A stretch of 64,000 nt of DNA from Algiphilus sp. (GTDB lineage Bacteria > Pseudomonadota > Gammaproteobacteria > Nevskiales > Nevskiaceae): assembly GCF_023145115.1 (NCBI RefSeq), contig NZ_JAGLEJ010000051.1, positions 1 through 64,000 on the forward strand, read 5' to 3'. Below, one piece after another: positions 51,678-61,857 of the stretch. Below the pieces are notes generated by a model. It was not told the origin of the DNA, did not search any database, and saw only the letters and a list, made by a program, of their open reading frames with translations. A program made the translations under genes and the position numbers. Position 1 is the stretch's first letter. Each line of letters opens with the position of its first letter.

Positions 51678-53272
51678 GCGCTCTCCGCGCCGGCCGTCGA
51701 CGCATCCGCGGATGCCGGCGGGCGCCCGGCGGTCCCGTGCCACACGCTGTTCGGGTTGCCGTCGCGCGCCCGGCGATGCGTCGCGCGCGCCAGCAGCGCG
51801 AAGGCTGCGGCACCGGCCAGCGCCACCAGGTCGATGCCGGCCACCGCCCACTGACCATCGTGGATCGCGGACCAGGGGTGGTCCCCGGTCACGCCCCAGT
51901 TGACGATCGGAATGGCGGCGGTCAGGGCGCTGGTGGCGAGCAGCAGCTCGACGGCGCCGCGTGCGGGTGGGCGCAGCAGCGCCCACGCCACGCTGCCCAG
52001 GAAGAGCAGGTAGTACACGCGCATCTCCCAGGCGGCGCGGTCGGCAAGTGCTTCCGGCAGCAGCTTGTTGGCCAGGAACAGTCCCGATACGCCCAGGCAG
52101 CAGCCGACGCAGACCCCGACCGTGACGCCGGCCATGACGCGATGCAGGCGCGGCTGCTCGCGCTGCCGTCGCCGCCGGCGCGACTCGATCCACAGCAGGT
52201 TGCCGGAGTAGAACAGGAAGGCGCCGCCGAGGCCGAGGAGGAAATAGAGCCACTGCACCACCGGCCCGCCGAAGTTGCCGAAATGCAGCGAGGTGATGAC
52301 GCTGGAGGCGATCGGCGTCGCCGGCCGGCTGCCCGGCGCCCAGGTCTCGGCGATGCCGAGATCGTCGTGGCGGATGGCCACCGCCACCCGGTTGGCGAGG
52401 CGCCCGTCGATCACGCCGTGGACCACGGTCAGGCCGCGGGCGTCGCGCGACCGGTGGTGCTGGAAGAGGAAGGGCGTCATGCCCGGTATCGCCTCGCGGG
52501 CCCGCGCCATGAGGGTGGCGCTGTCGGGTGCGGTCAGCGGCTCGCCGGCGGGGGGCGGTGCCTCGACGATCTCGAAGGCGGACTGGAAGCGCTCGGCCAC
52601 GCGCTCGTCGAGGGCGATGTAGGCGAGCCCCGCCACGAAGACCGTCAGCACGCACAGCAGGGCACCGGTGAACGCGAAGATGACGTGGAACGGCAGCGAG
52701 AGGACCCCGATGACGTTGTGCGCGTCCTGCCAGTAGCGCTTGATGTTGCGCCCGGGCCGCAGCGCGAACAGGTTCTCCACCAGCGTCGGCAGGTGGATGA
52801 CGATCCCCGAGACCAGTGCGAGCGCATAGATCGCCGACACCAGCCCCATCAGCCACATGCCGATGCCCTGCGGCAGGCCCAGCGTGAAATGGATGTGGTT
52901 GATGTGCTCGGCCAGCTCCGACGCCAGCGGAGCACCTTCGGTCAGCGCGCCGTCCGGTCCCAGGCTGGCGTGATGGCGCCCTTCCTCCGCGCGCCAGAAC
53001 GCGGCCGCCCGCGGGCCGTCGAATCCGGGCAGCACGACGGTGAGCTCTTCGGCGGCGCCCGGATGGGCGTCGACCACCGCGCGTCGCAGCGCGTCGACCC
53101 GATCGGGCCCCTGCACGGCCTCGGCACGCGTGGCCGGCTGCTCCCAGCTGTGCAGCGCGCCGTGGAATACCGTCAGGGCGCCGGCGTAGAACGCGATGAA
53201 CAGCGCCAGACCGGTGACCAGGCCGGTCCAGGTGTGCAGCGTGGTGAATGCGCGCAGGGTGTCGGCCTTCAT
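51674..53272 (-). CDS. PepSY-associated TM protein (iron-uptake reductase type)
   Basis: 532 residues. LHTWTGLVTGLALFIAFYAG opens with the typical first helix and its His; FALRPGRNIKRYWQDAHNVIGVLSLPFHV contains the conserved H-N-x-x-G region, and SLHFGNFGGPVVQWLYFLLGL carries later His residues. Four main plus three C-terminal helices. Such proteins accompany siderophore receptors and are thought to be ferric-siderophore reductases or helpers (inference). Overlaps the small gene upstream by 4 nt. Confidence 0.9.
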   Translation of the reverse strand: MKADTLRAFTTLHTWTGLVTGLALFIAFYAGALTVFHGALHSWEQPATRAEAVQGPDRVDALRRAVVDAHPGAAEELTVVLPGFDGPRAAAFWRAEEGRHHASLGPDGALTEGAPLASELAEHINHIHFTLGLPQGIGMWLMGLVSAIYALALVSGIVIHLPTLVENLFALRPGRNIKRYWQDAHNVIGVLSLPFHVIFAFTGALLCVLTVFVAGLAYIALDERVAERFQSAFEIVEAPPPAGEPLTAPDSATLMARAREAIPGMTPFLFQHHRSRDARGLTVVHGVIDGRLANRVAVAIRHDDLGIAETWAPGSRPATPIASSVITSLHFGNFGGPVVQWLYFLLGLGGAFLFYSGNLLWIESRRRRRQREQPRLHRVMAGVTVGVCVGCCLGVSGLFLANKLLPEALADRAAWEMRVYYLLFLGSVAWALLRPPARGAVELLLATSALTAAIPIVNWGVTGDHPWSAIHDGQWAVAGIDLVALAGAAAFALLARATHRRARDGNPNSVWHGTAGRPPASADASTAGAESA

Positions 53273-53553
53273 GCGGCCACCTCCAGCACGGCCGCGAAGC
53301 CGGTCAGCTTCAGCGTCCACAGCACGCCGTAGCCGATCAGGTTCGCACCGCCCAGCCACAGCCAGGCCCGCAGGGCGCCGGAGCAGGCCACCGCGCCGGC
53401 GGTCGCGGCCACCCACACCGGCAGCATGGCGAGCACCGCCCAGGTGGCGTTGGTGTCGGGCGTCCAGGGCCCCAGCAGCGTGATCAGGCCGCCGACCGCG
53501 CAGGCCAGCAGGAAGCCGAGCACGACGCCGGCGGTCAGTCGTCCCGCGATCAT
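53269..53553 (-). CDS. Small membrane protein, DUF3649-like
   Basis: 94 residues, three predicted helices (LTAGVVLGFLLACAVGGLITLL, WAVLAMLPVWVAATAGAVACSG, GGANLIGYGVLWTLKLTGF) with SGALRAWLWL as a conserved-looking link. DUF3649 and DUF3325 proteins usually flank PepSY iron-uptake genes; position and size support this, but the match is from memory. 4-nt overlaps on both sides. Confidence 0.6.
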   Translation of the reverse strand: MIAGRLTAGVVLGFLLACAVGGLITLLGPWTPDTNATWAVLAMLPVWVAATAGAVACSGALRAWLWLGGANLIGYGVLWTLKLTGFAAVLEVAA

Positions 53554-53831
53554 TGCGACCTCCTTGTCCAGAGCGCGAGATAGGGAAGCGCCGCGGCGGC
53601 GAGCATGGCGGCCGTCAGCCAGGCGGTGAGCCCGGCGGCCGGACCCAGGGCGCCGGTCCACATCACCGCGCCCAGCAGCAGCAGCGCGCCGCCGGCAACG
53701 GCCAGTGCGCGGGTCGGCAGGGCGCGCTCGCGCCACCACCAGCGATGGGGCGACGCCAGGTAGCACGCTGTCATGCCGAGCAGCGTCGGGATCGCCGCGA
53801 ACACCTGCGCGAAGGTCGGGAAGGTGATCAT
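53550..53831 (-). CDS. Small membrane protein, DUF3325-like
   Basis: 93 residues, three predicted helices; FAAIPTLLGMTACYLASPHRW followed by ALAVAGGALLLLGAVMWTG and LTAWLTAAMLAAAALPYLAL. The topology and place between the TonB receptor and the PepSY gene fit DUF3325. ATG 53831 is preceded by a weak GGAAG/AGGGAG site. Confidence 0.6.
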   Translation of the reverse strand: MITFPTFAQVFAAIPTLLGMTACYLASPHRWWWRERALPTRALAVAGGALLLLGAVMWTGALGPAAGLTAWLTAAMLAAAALPYLALWTRRSQ

Positions 53832-53902
53832 CGCGTGCTCCCTGGAAGCGGTGTCGATGGGGCGATAGTGGTGACGCGGCGCGGATGGGCGGTCATGGCG
53901 TT

Positions 53903-56233
53903 TCAGTAGCGGAGTTCGAGCGCGATGCCGAGAATGCGCGGCGGGCCGTGGGCGATCAGCGTGCCGGGTATCTCGACGCCCGGCCCCGGCTCGAGCCGGA
54001 AGCGATAGGTTGCGTGGTCGTCGTCGAGCGCATTGCGCACGAAGACCGCCACCGAACCGAAGCGGAAAGCGTAGCCGGCGCGCGCGTCGATGAGGGTATA
54101 GGCATCCGAAGTCTCGCGCGGATCGTTCTCGGGCGTGACGAAGTAGTCGCCGGTGTAGGCCACGCTTCCCGACGCGAACCAGCCGGCGGCGCCGCGCCAG
54201 GCGGTACCGAGACCGGCGGTGAATTCCGGCGCGCGCACGAAGCGGTTGCCGGCGTAGTCGCCGTTGATCGTTTCGTAGTGGTCGAAGCGGGTGTGCGCAT
54301 AGCCTAGGCTGGCGTCGATGTGCCAGCCGCGCGCGAGGCGTGCGGTGAGCGACAGCTCGCCGCCCCAGAGCGTCGAGGTGGCCGCGTTCTCGGTATAGCT
54401 GACGGCGCCGTCCGCGGTCAGGATCTCGACCTGCTGGTCGCGCCAGTCGACGTAGTAGACATTGAGCGCGTAGCGCAGGCGCTCGTCCCAGGCGCGGCCG
54501 CGGAGGCCGACCTCGTAGTTGCGCGTGAACTCGGGCTCGAAGGGCACCAGCTCGCCGGTGGTGAACAGGATGTCGACGCCGCCGGCGCGGTAGGCCTCGG
54601 TGTAGGTGGCGAAGGCGGTGAGCCGGTCGGTGAGCGCGTAGCGCAGCCCCAGCTTCGGCAGCCAGGCGTCGTAGTCGCTCGCTGCATGCTGACGACCGCT
54701 CGTTCCCGGCACGATCGGCGTGAGCGACAGCAGCGGGCCGACGTCGAGCGGGGGCAGGGTATCGAGCAGCGCATCCAGCGCCGGCCCCAGCACCGGAAGG
54801 CCCGCGACCTGCCCGGGCAGCGAGAGGCTGGCGTCGACGCGATCGGTGCTGTACTCGGACGTGGTCTCGCGTCGCTCGGTGTCGTAGCGCAGGCCGAAGG
54901 TGGCGGTCAGGCGCTCGCTGATCGCCCAGTCGACTTCGCCGAAGACGGCAAGATTCTCGGCGCGGTCGGCGACGAAGCTGGTCGAGTCGTAGTGCAGTCG
55001 CAGGATGCTGTCGGCCAGCGGCAGCGGGGCAAAGTCGGAGAGCCGGATGCGGCCCTCGCGCACAGCGATGTCGCGGTCGTCGTCGAAGCGTCCGGCGTAC
55101 ACGCCGACGATGCCGCGGAGTGCGCCGAGCGCCTCGAAGTTGACGCGCAGCTCCTGCGACACGGTGCGGCCGCGGAAGTCCGTGTCGGTGACGCTCTCGC
55201 CCGCGGCGCTGCGATCGAAATCGCGGCGGCTCACATCCCGGGTATCGAGATAGGCGGTGGTGCTGTGCACCGTCACGTCCGGCGCGATGTCGTAGCGCGC
55301 GCGCAGCGAGTAGAGCCGCGCAATGCGGTCCGAAGCGCCCGGCGTGTTGTCCTGGGCGGTGCGCGGCGCGGCATCGGTGGTCTCGTACTCGACGCTGCTG
55401 CCGTCGTTCCCGTTATCGGCCTCGCCGATCATCGCCGTCGCCACCACCTCGAGCGCGGGCAGCGCGCGCGGGCGGTAGGCCAGCTTGGCACGGCCGAGAC
55501 GGCTGCCGGTGGCGCCCCATTCCGGATCGTCGAGCGTGGTGTTGGTGACGAATCCGTCCGACTGCCGGTGGTCGCCGGCCACGCGGAACGAGAGGCCGCC
55601 ACCGAGGGGGCCGCCGCCGGCGATCGCGAGCTGGCGCGTACCCAGTTCCGCGAACCGCGCGCGGGCGCGCGCCTCCCAGAACTCGGTGGGATCGCGCGTG
55701 GTGGTGATGACCGCGCCGGCCAGCGCGTTGCGTCCCTGCGCGGTGGACTGCGGGCCGCGCAGCACCTCCACGCGCTCGATGTCCCAGGCCTGGTTGAGCG
55801 CGGTGAACTGGCCGATGCGGTCGACGGCGACACCGTCGATGAACTGGGTGATCACCGGCTGGCCGTAGGTGAAGCCCTCCGGCCCGGTGTTGCCGACGCC
55901 CCGGATGCTGAAGGTGCCATCCTGGCTGGCCGTGACGTTGCCCAGCCGGCGGAAGAGGTCGCTCACCGAAGCGTCGTTGTAGGCCTCCAGTGATGCGCCG
56001 TCGATCACCGCTGCCGAAGCGGTGGTCTGCTCGAGGCTGCGCGCAATCTTCTCGCCGGTGACCACGATCTCGTCCAGCGCGAGCGTCTCGGGCGCGCGTT
56101 CGAGCGGTGGCGCGGGCTCGTCGTCCAGCCGGATGACGGCGATGTCTGCGGCGTCACGCGGTTCGGCGCGAGCCGACAGTGTCGCGATGAGCGCGAGCGC
56201 GGCGCAGGCACCGTGGATGCATCGTCGGTACAC
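53903..56233 (-). CDS. TonB-dependent outer-membrane receptor, probably ferric siderophore
   Basis: About 776 residues. Signal peptide to about residue 24 (IHGACAALALIATLSARA), TonB box-like LDEIVVTGEK at about 53-62, plug with FSIRGVGNTGPEGFTYGQ and VEVLRGPQSTAQGRNALAG, then a 22-strand-type barrel ending in LELRY with a terminal aromatic. Start is GTG 56233 (TTG at 56236 also possible); the GGGGGGAG site sits unusually close. A Fur-box-like palindrome upstream and the PepSY/DUF3325 tail imply iron control and a siderophore ligand. Confidence 0.9.
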   Translation of the reverse strand: MYRRCIHGACAALALIATLSARAEPRDAADIAVIRLDDEPAPPLERAPETLALDEIVVTGEKIARSLEQTTASAAVIDGASLEAYNDASVSDLFRRLGNVTASQDGTFSIRGVGNTGPEGFTYGQPVITQFIDGVAVDRIGQFTALNQAWDIERVEVLRGPQSTAQGRNALAGAVITTTRDPTEFWEARARARFAELGTRQLAIAGGGPLGGGLSFRVAGDHRQSDGFVTNTTLDDPEWGATGSRLGRAKLAYRPRALPALEVVATAMIGEADNGNDGSSVEYETTDAAPRTAQDNTPGASDRIARLYSLRARYDIAPDVTVHSTTAYLDTRDVSRRDFDRSAAGESVTDTDFRGRTVSQELRVNFEALGALRGIVGVYAGRFDDDRDIAVREGRIRLSDFAPLPLADSILRLHYDSTSFVADRAENLAVFGEVDWAISERLTATFGLRYDTERRETTSEYSTDRVDASLSLPGQVAGLPVLGPALDALLDTLPPLDVGPLLSLTPIVPGTSGRQHAASDYDAWLPKLGLRYALTDRLTAFATYTEAYRAGGVDILFTTGELVPFEPEFTRNYEVGLRGRAWDERLRYALNVYYVDWRDQQVEILTADGAVSYTENAATSTLWGGELSLTARLARGWHIDASLGYAHTRFDHYETINGDYAGNRFVRAPEFTAGLGTAWRGAAGWFASGSVAYTGDYFVTPENDPRETSDAYTLIDARAGYAFRFGSVAVFVRNALDDDHATYRFRLEPGPGVEIPGTLIAHGPPRILGIALELRY

Positions 56234-56284
56234 CAACTCCCCCCGGAGATGGCGGTACGACCCACGGCGTGGGGTCGCCCGGCC

Positions 56285-56313
56285 AATAGAACAAGAATGA
56301 TTCGTATTCTATT
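56285..56313 (-). promoter_or_regulatory. Putative Fur box before the TonB receptor
   Basis: 29-nt imperfect palindrome with ends AATAGAA...TTCTATT. Its centre AGAATGATTCGTATTC resembles the Fur consensus (GATAATGAT core), 11 of 19 positions agreeing by eye. It stands out as an AT-rich island 52 nt before the receptor start in GC-rich DNA. Fur repression in iron excess is inferred. Confidence 0.65.
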
Positions 56314-56379
56314 GCCCAGGCGTCGAATGTGCACGGGCGGCGATGCCGCCCGTGCCGTCGCGGTGTGCCGGGAAGGGTG

Positions 56380-58818
56380 CTATTGGCTGATGCGGTAGTC
56401 GCGGATGGCGCGTGCGTCGATCTCCTCGCGGGTGAACGCGAAGGCGTGCCAGTCCTTGTCGGAGTAGGCCTGCGTGAAGTCGCTGTAGTGCGGGCTCGCC
56501 GGATCGGTGGACTGCGAGTAGGTCACGAAGCCCTCCGCGCGCACGGCGCCGTCCTCCCAGGTCACCGCCTGGATGTAGCTGTTGCCGTAGTCGACCGCGT
56601 AGCCGGATTCGGTGAGCCCGGCGTCGTCGGTGTTGGCGATGGTGAAGGCGCCCACGAACTGCTCGCCGCCCGGAATCGGGATGGGCGCGCCGTCGGCGCT
56701 GTTGACGCCCGAGGCCTGCAGCGACCCCAGCGGCGCGTCGAGCGCGATGCCGAGGTCGGTGATGCGCTGCTGCGCGGTGGACAGGGCGTTGGCGACCGCG
56801 CGGCTGCCGGTATTGAGATCACGCGGGGTGTTCACCGGATCGGCCGGGTTGAACGGGGTCTCCCAGAGATTGCTGGCACTGCCGGCCTCGCGCCAGAACT
56901 CGCGCCAGATGTGGGCGCCGCGCGCATCACGGTTGGCGGTGCCGTCCCAGGCCTCCAGCACGGTGCAGGCGGCGTCGGTGCCGTCGTCGCAGAGGTCGCT
57001 CAGCACGGCCTCGCGCGCCAGGCGCTCGCTCATCAGCTGGCTGGACAGCACGACCTCCTTGAGCGTTTCGAAGTCGTAGCGGTTGCCGGGCCGGCCGTCG
57101 CTGCCGTCGAGGCGGTCCTGGATCTGCCGGATGCAGAGGCGCGTGCGCAGGCTGCGTTCGGTGTCCTCGGCGCCGATCACTCGGGCGAAGCCGGTCAGCG
57201 GTTCGGCCGGATTGGTCAGCCAGTAGCTGTCGTTGCAGTTGTGCACCCAGTCGCTGCGCTCGAGGCTGGGCAGGTTGGATGCGCCGAAGATGCCGGCGGC
57301 CGGTGCGTCGTCGTCGGTGCGCCAGTTGCAGTCCTCGCCGTTGCCGCGCAGGAAGGGCAGGCCGGGCACCAGCGAGTCGACCACCGGGCCGAGCAGCGTG
57401 GGCCGGCATTCGGCTACCAGCTCGTCGGGGACGTTCGGTACCACGGTGATGTCGCTGTAGTAGACGTTCTGGCCCGGGCCGGTGGCGACGGTATTGACCC
57501 AGGGCACGCCCACGATCTCGCGCTGCAGGCGCTTGAAGTCGTCGAGCGACTCGGCCTGGTTCCAGGCGAAGAACTGCTCCAGCAGGCGATCGTTCTCGCC
57601 GTTGGCGTCGCGGATGGTGTAGGCGCGGGTGTTGTCCCAGCCCAGCACCGGCAGGCCGCCGACCTCAAGCTCCATGATGGGGCCGAAGTGCGACCGGTAC
57701 AGCGTGCGCGATTCGGTGGTGATGCTGCCATCGCTCTCCCGGACTTCGATCTCCAGCGGCACCGGCTCGATGTCGCGCTGCTCGCCGTCGTAGAAGTAGC
57801 GCATCGGGTTCAGCGGGTTCACCGCCAGCTGGAAGATGCCGAAGCGATAGGCGGTCGAGACGGTGTGGCTCCAGGCGAAGCGATCGTTGAACCCGATGAG
57901 GATCGCCGGCACGCCGTAGAGCGAGGCCCCCATGATGTCCATCTCGCCGGGGATGGTGAGGTGCGCAATGTACAGCCGCTCCGGTCCGGTCCACGGGAAG
58001 TGCGGGTTGCCGAACAGCATCGAGCTGCCGTCGCTGGTGGCGTCGGCGCCGAGTCCGTACATGTTGCTGCCGATGGGCAGCTCGCGACCGAAGGGCAGGT
58101 CCTCGGCGGTGATGTCGCTGCGCCGGAGCGCATCGGCGGCCTCTGCCTCGGTCATGCCACTGCCGGGGGACAGCAGCGGCGGGTCGGCGTTGGCGATCTC
58201 GTTGCCCAGCTGGGTCGCGCTGGCGATGATGGCGAGCCGGTAGTAGCGCCGGTACATGTCGGCCTCGGTCACCGGCTGCAGCCATTCGGCGTCGCGGCAC
58301 GCGGCGTGCCGGCCGGGGTGCTCGCCGGCCTCGAGCTCGGCGATGTAGCGGTTGAGACCGGTGCGATAGCCGGTGGTGGCCTGGGCGACGTCGTCGTTGG
58401 CGCTGGCCTGCAGGTCGGCGATGGTGTCGTCGTCGGCCACCAGCTTCCAGAAGAAGTCGCTGTTGACGTTACCCATCGTGACGCCGGCGGCGCCGATGGT
58501 GTAGCTGCCGTCGCGGCCGAAGTGGCGTGCCCGCTCGCCGCGGATGGTGAGCAGATCCTCGAGCAGCACGCAGATGTTGTCCTCGGCAAAGGCGTAGCCG
58601 TAGCCGTAGCCAAGGCTGCCGAGGTCATCGGCGACGATGTGCGGGATGCCGAGCTCGGTGCGGGTGATGCGCGCGTCGAAGCTGGCGCCGGGGTCACCCG
58701 GGTCGCCGGGATCGCCGGGATCGGTCGGGGGTTCGGGTGCACCGGACGGGTCGGAGCCGCCGCATGCTGCCAGTGTCAGCCCCATCAGCAGGGCCGCGAT
58801 CCATGCCGTCTTCGGCAT
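56380..58818 (-). CDS. Penicillin/AHL acylase-family Ntn hydrolase, lipoprotein
   Basis: 812 residues. Lipoprotein signal with lipobox LAAC (MGLTLAACGGSD), a Pro-Gly-Asp repeat linker (DPGDPGDPGDPG), alpha chain with ITRTELGIPHIVADDLGSLG and YGYAFAEDN, and the autoprocessing site before Ser in GSNMYGLG, followed by FGNPHFPW and HTVSTAYRFGIF. These are marks of the PvdQ/QuiP/penicillin acylase group. Predicted to cleave amide bonds of acyl-homoserine lactones or acylated siderophore precursors at the membrane; substrate not determined. Same strand as, and 146 bp before, the TonB receptor. Confidence 0.9.
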   Translation of the reverse strand: MPKTAWIAALLMGLTLAACGGSDPSGAPEPPTDPGDPGDPGDPGASFDARITRTELGIPHIVADDLGSLGYGYGYAFAEDNICVLLEDLLTIRGERARHFGRDGSYTIGAAGVTMGNVNSDFFWKLVADDDTIADLQASANDDVAQATTGYRTGLNRYIAELEAGEHPGRHAACRDAEWLQPVTEADMYRRYYRLAIIASATQLGNEIANADPPLLSPGSGMTEAEAADALRRSDITAEDLPFGRELPIGSNMYGLGADATSDGSSMLFGNPHFPWTGPERLYIAHLTIPGEMDIMGASLYGVPAILIGFNDRFAWSHTVSTAYRFGIFQLAVNPLNPMRYFYDGEQRDIEPVPLEIEVRESDGSITTESRTLYRSHFGPIMELEVGGLPVLGWDNTRAYTIRDANGENDRLLEQFFAWNQAESLDDFKRLQREIVGVPWVNTVATGPGQNVYYSDITVVPNVPDELVAECRPTLLGPVVDSLVPGLPFLRGNGEDCNWRTDDDAPAAGIFGASNLPSLERSDWVHNCNDSYWLTNPAEPLTGFARVIGAEDTERSLRTRLCIRQIQDRLDGSDGRPGNRYDFETLKEVVLSSQLMSERLAREAVLSDLCDDGTDAACTVLEAWDGTANRDARGAHIWREFWREAGSASNLWETPFNPADPVNTPRDLNTGSRAVANALSTAQQRITDLGIALDAPLGSLQASGVNSADGAPIPIPGGEQFVGAFTIANTDDAGLTESGYAVDYGNSYIQAVTWEDGAVRAEGFVTYSQSTDPASPHYSDFTQAYSDKDWHAFAFTREEIDARAIRDYRISQ

Positions 58819-58933
58819 TGCTCTCCTCCACGCTCCGGATTCGGGAATAGGTATGTGCGGTGCTGGACCGCGCCGGAGTCGTCGCTTGAGTGTGCCATCA
58901 TTGCCGCCGGAAGAGCGATACCGTTAAGCCCCC

Positions 58934-60067
58934 ATGACCGCCCAGACGTCCCCCGAAAGCGCGCCCCGCAATCCGCTTGCAGGCCTGTCCGCGCTCGGCC
59001 AGAGCTTCTGGCTCGACTACATCCGTCGCGGCATGCTGCACGATGGCGAGCTGGTGCGATTGATCGCCGATGACAACCTGCGGGGCATGACCTCGAATCC
59101 GGCGATCTTCGAGAAGGCCATTGCCGGTTCCCACGACTACGACGCCGAGCTGCGCGAGCTGGCGGCGCGGGGTGCCGATCGCGACCGCGCCTACGAGACG
59201 CTGGTGCTGCGCGATATCGGCGACGCCGCGGACATGCTGCGGCCGGTGTTCGATGCCAGCGGCGGCGTGGACGGTCGCGTCAGCATCGAGGTGTCCCCGC
59301 ATCTGGCGCGCGACACGGCCGGCACGCTGGCCGAGGCGCGCAGCCTGTGGGAGCGGCTGGCCCGTCCCAACATCATGATCAAGGTGCCCGGCACGACCGA
59401 AGGGCTGCCCGCGATAGCGGCGCTCGTCCGCGAGGGCATCAGCGTCAATGTCACGCTGCTGTTCTCGGTGGCGCGCTACGAGCAGGTGCTGGAGGCATTC
59501 ATCACCGGGCTCGAACAGCGGCGCGCCGACGGCGCCGAGATCGGGTCGGTGCACTCGGTGGCGAGCTTCTTCCTCTCGCGCATCGATGCGCTGGTGGATC
59601 CGCGGCTCGACCGCTACGGCACCGAACCGGCGCGCGCGCTGCGCGGCGAAGCCGCCATCGCCTGCGCGCGGCTGGCCTATGCCCACTACTGCCGTCAGAC
59701 GCGCGGGGCGCGCTGGCAGGCGCTGGCGGCCGCGGGTGCGCATCCGCAGCGCCTGCTCTGGGCGTCGACCAGCGCCAAGGATCCGAGCTATTCGGACGTC
59801 AAGTACGTGGAGCCGCTGATCGGCCCCGACACGGTCACCACGCTGCCGCCGGAGACCGTCACCGCATTCCGCGATCACGGCCGGGCCACCCGCACGCTGA
59901 CCGACGACCCCAGCAGCGCGCACGCCGTCATCGCCGAGCTCGCCGAGCTGGACATCGATCTCGACGCCGTCGCGGATCAGCTCGAGGCCGAGGGCATCAA
60001 CAAGTTCGTGCAGCCCTTCGATGCGCTGCTCGCGGCCATCGACGAGCGCCTGGCCGCCGCGCGCTGA
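58934..60067 (+). CDS. tal: Transaldolase (Tal, long type)
   Basis: Pentose phosphate enzyme moving dihydroxyacetone between sugar phosphates. 377 residues. GLSALGQSFWLDYIRRGML, GMTSNPAIFEKAI, SIEVSPHLARD, the Schiff-base Lys in NIMIKVPGTTEGLPAI, NVTLLFSVARYEQV and WASTSAKDPSYSD are the family blocks of TalC/type-2 long transaldolases. Divergent from the acylase gene. Confidence 0.94.
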   Translation: MTAQTSPESAPRNPLAGLSALGQSFWLDYIRRGMLHDGELVRLIADDNLRGMTSNPAIFEKAIAGSHDYDAELRELAARGADRDRAYETLVLRDIGDAADMLRPVFDASGGVDGRVSIEVSPHLARDTAGTLAEARSLWERLARPNIMIKVPGTTEGLPAIAALVREGISVNVTLLFSVARYEQVLEAFITGLEQRRADGAEIGSVHSVASFFLSRIDALVDPRLDRYGTEPARALRGEAAIACARLAYAHYCRQTRGARWQALAAAGAHPQRLLWASTSAKDPSYSDVKYVEPLIGPDTVTTLPPETVTAFRDHGRATRTLTDDPSSAHAVIAELAELDIDLDAVADQLEAEGINKFVQPFDALLAAIDERLAAAR

Positions 60068-60097
60068 CGCGCACGCCCGCTTTCACTGCCGGACAAC

Positions 60098-60907
<810 letters not shown>

Positions 60908-60969
60908 GGCTTCGACGCGGCGCGGGCGCGGAGGCAGTCGGCCGGCCGGCGGTGTAGGCTGCCGCGGCC

Positions 60970-61857
60970 ATGGCGGTTCTCGAAGCTCAGCAGCTGGTCA
61001 AGCACTTTCCCGGCAGGCGCGGCGGCGTGCGCGCGGTCGACGGCATCGATCTGTGCGTGTCGGAGGGCATCTGCTTCGGACTGCTGGGACCCAACGGCGC
61101 CGGCAAGTCGACCACCATCGAGATGCTCGAGGGCATCGCCCGGCCCACCGGCGGCAGCATCCGCTACCGCGGCCAGCCCCTGGGACCGGCCTATCGCGAG
61201 CGCGTCGGCATCCAGTTCCAGGTGACCGCGCTGCAGGAGAACCTCAGCGTGCGCGAGAACCTGCGCTTCTTCTCGCGCCTGTACGCGCGCCGCGCGCCGC
61301 TCGACGACGTGGTCGCGCGCTGCCGGCTGGGCGACTTTCTCGACCGCGACACGCGCCAGCTCTCGGGCGGGCAGCGCCAGCGGGTGCTGCTCGGCATCGC
61401 GCTGGTCAACGATCCCGAGATCCTGTTCCTGGATGAGCCCACCACCGGGCTCGACCCGCAGGCGCGACGCAACTTCTGGGAGCTGGTGCGCGACATCCGC
61501 GCGCTGGGCAAGACCATCGTGCTGACCACGCACTACATGGACGAGGCCGAGCAGCTCTGCGATCAGCTCGCCATCATGGACCACGGCCGCATCATCGCGG
61601 AGGGCACGCCGCGCGATCTGCTGGCCGAGCACTTCGGTGACGTCGTGCTGGAACTGCCCGCCGAGGCGCTCGACGGCGCCGGCGCGGATATCGCCCACCA
61701 GCAGCGCGGCGCGATCGCCGAAGTGGTCACCGACGACGTCAACGCCACCCTGTCGCGACTGATGGCGGCCGGCGTGCCGCTGGCGCGGCTGTCGGTGCGC
61801 GCGCGCACGCTCGAGGATCTCTTCCTGCATCTCACCGGCAAGGAGCTGCGCGCATGA
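60970..61857 (+). CDS. ABC exporter ATPase
   Basis: 295 residues. Walker A GPNGAGKSTT, Q-loop FQVTALQENLSVREN, signature LSGGQRQRVLLG, Walker B ILFLDEPTTGLDPQ, switch His in VLTTHYMDEAEQLCD. The DrrA/CcmA-type C-terminal extension ends LEDLFLHLTGKEL. Overlaps the permease by 4 nt; together they form an ABC-2 exporter of unknown substrate. Confidence 0.93.
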   Translation: MAVLEAQQLVKHFPGRRGGVRAVDGIDLCVSEGICFGLLGPNGAGKSTTIEMLEGIARPTGGSIRYRGQPLGPAYRERVGIQFQVTALQENLSVRENLRFFSRLYARRAPLDDVVARCRLGDFLDRDTRQLSGGQRQRVLLGIALVNDPEILFLDEPTTGLDPQARRNFWELVRDIRALGKTIVLTTHYMDEAEQLCDQLAIMDHGRIIAEGTPRDLLAEHFGDVVLELPAEALDGAGADIAHQQRGAIAEVVTDDVNATLSRLMAAGVPLARLSVRARTLEDLFLHLTGKELRA

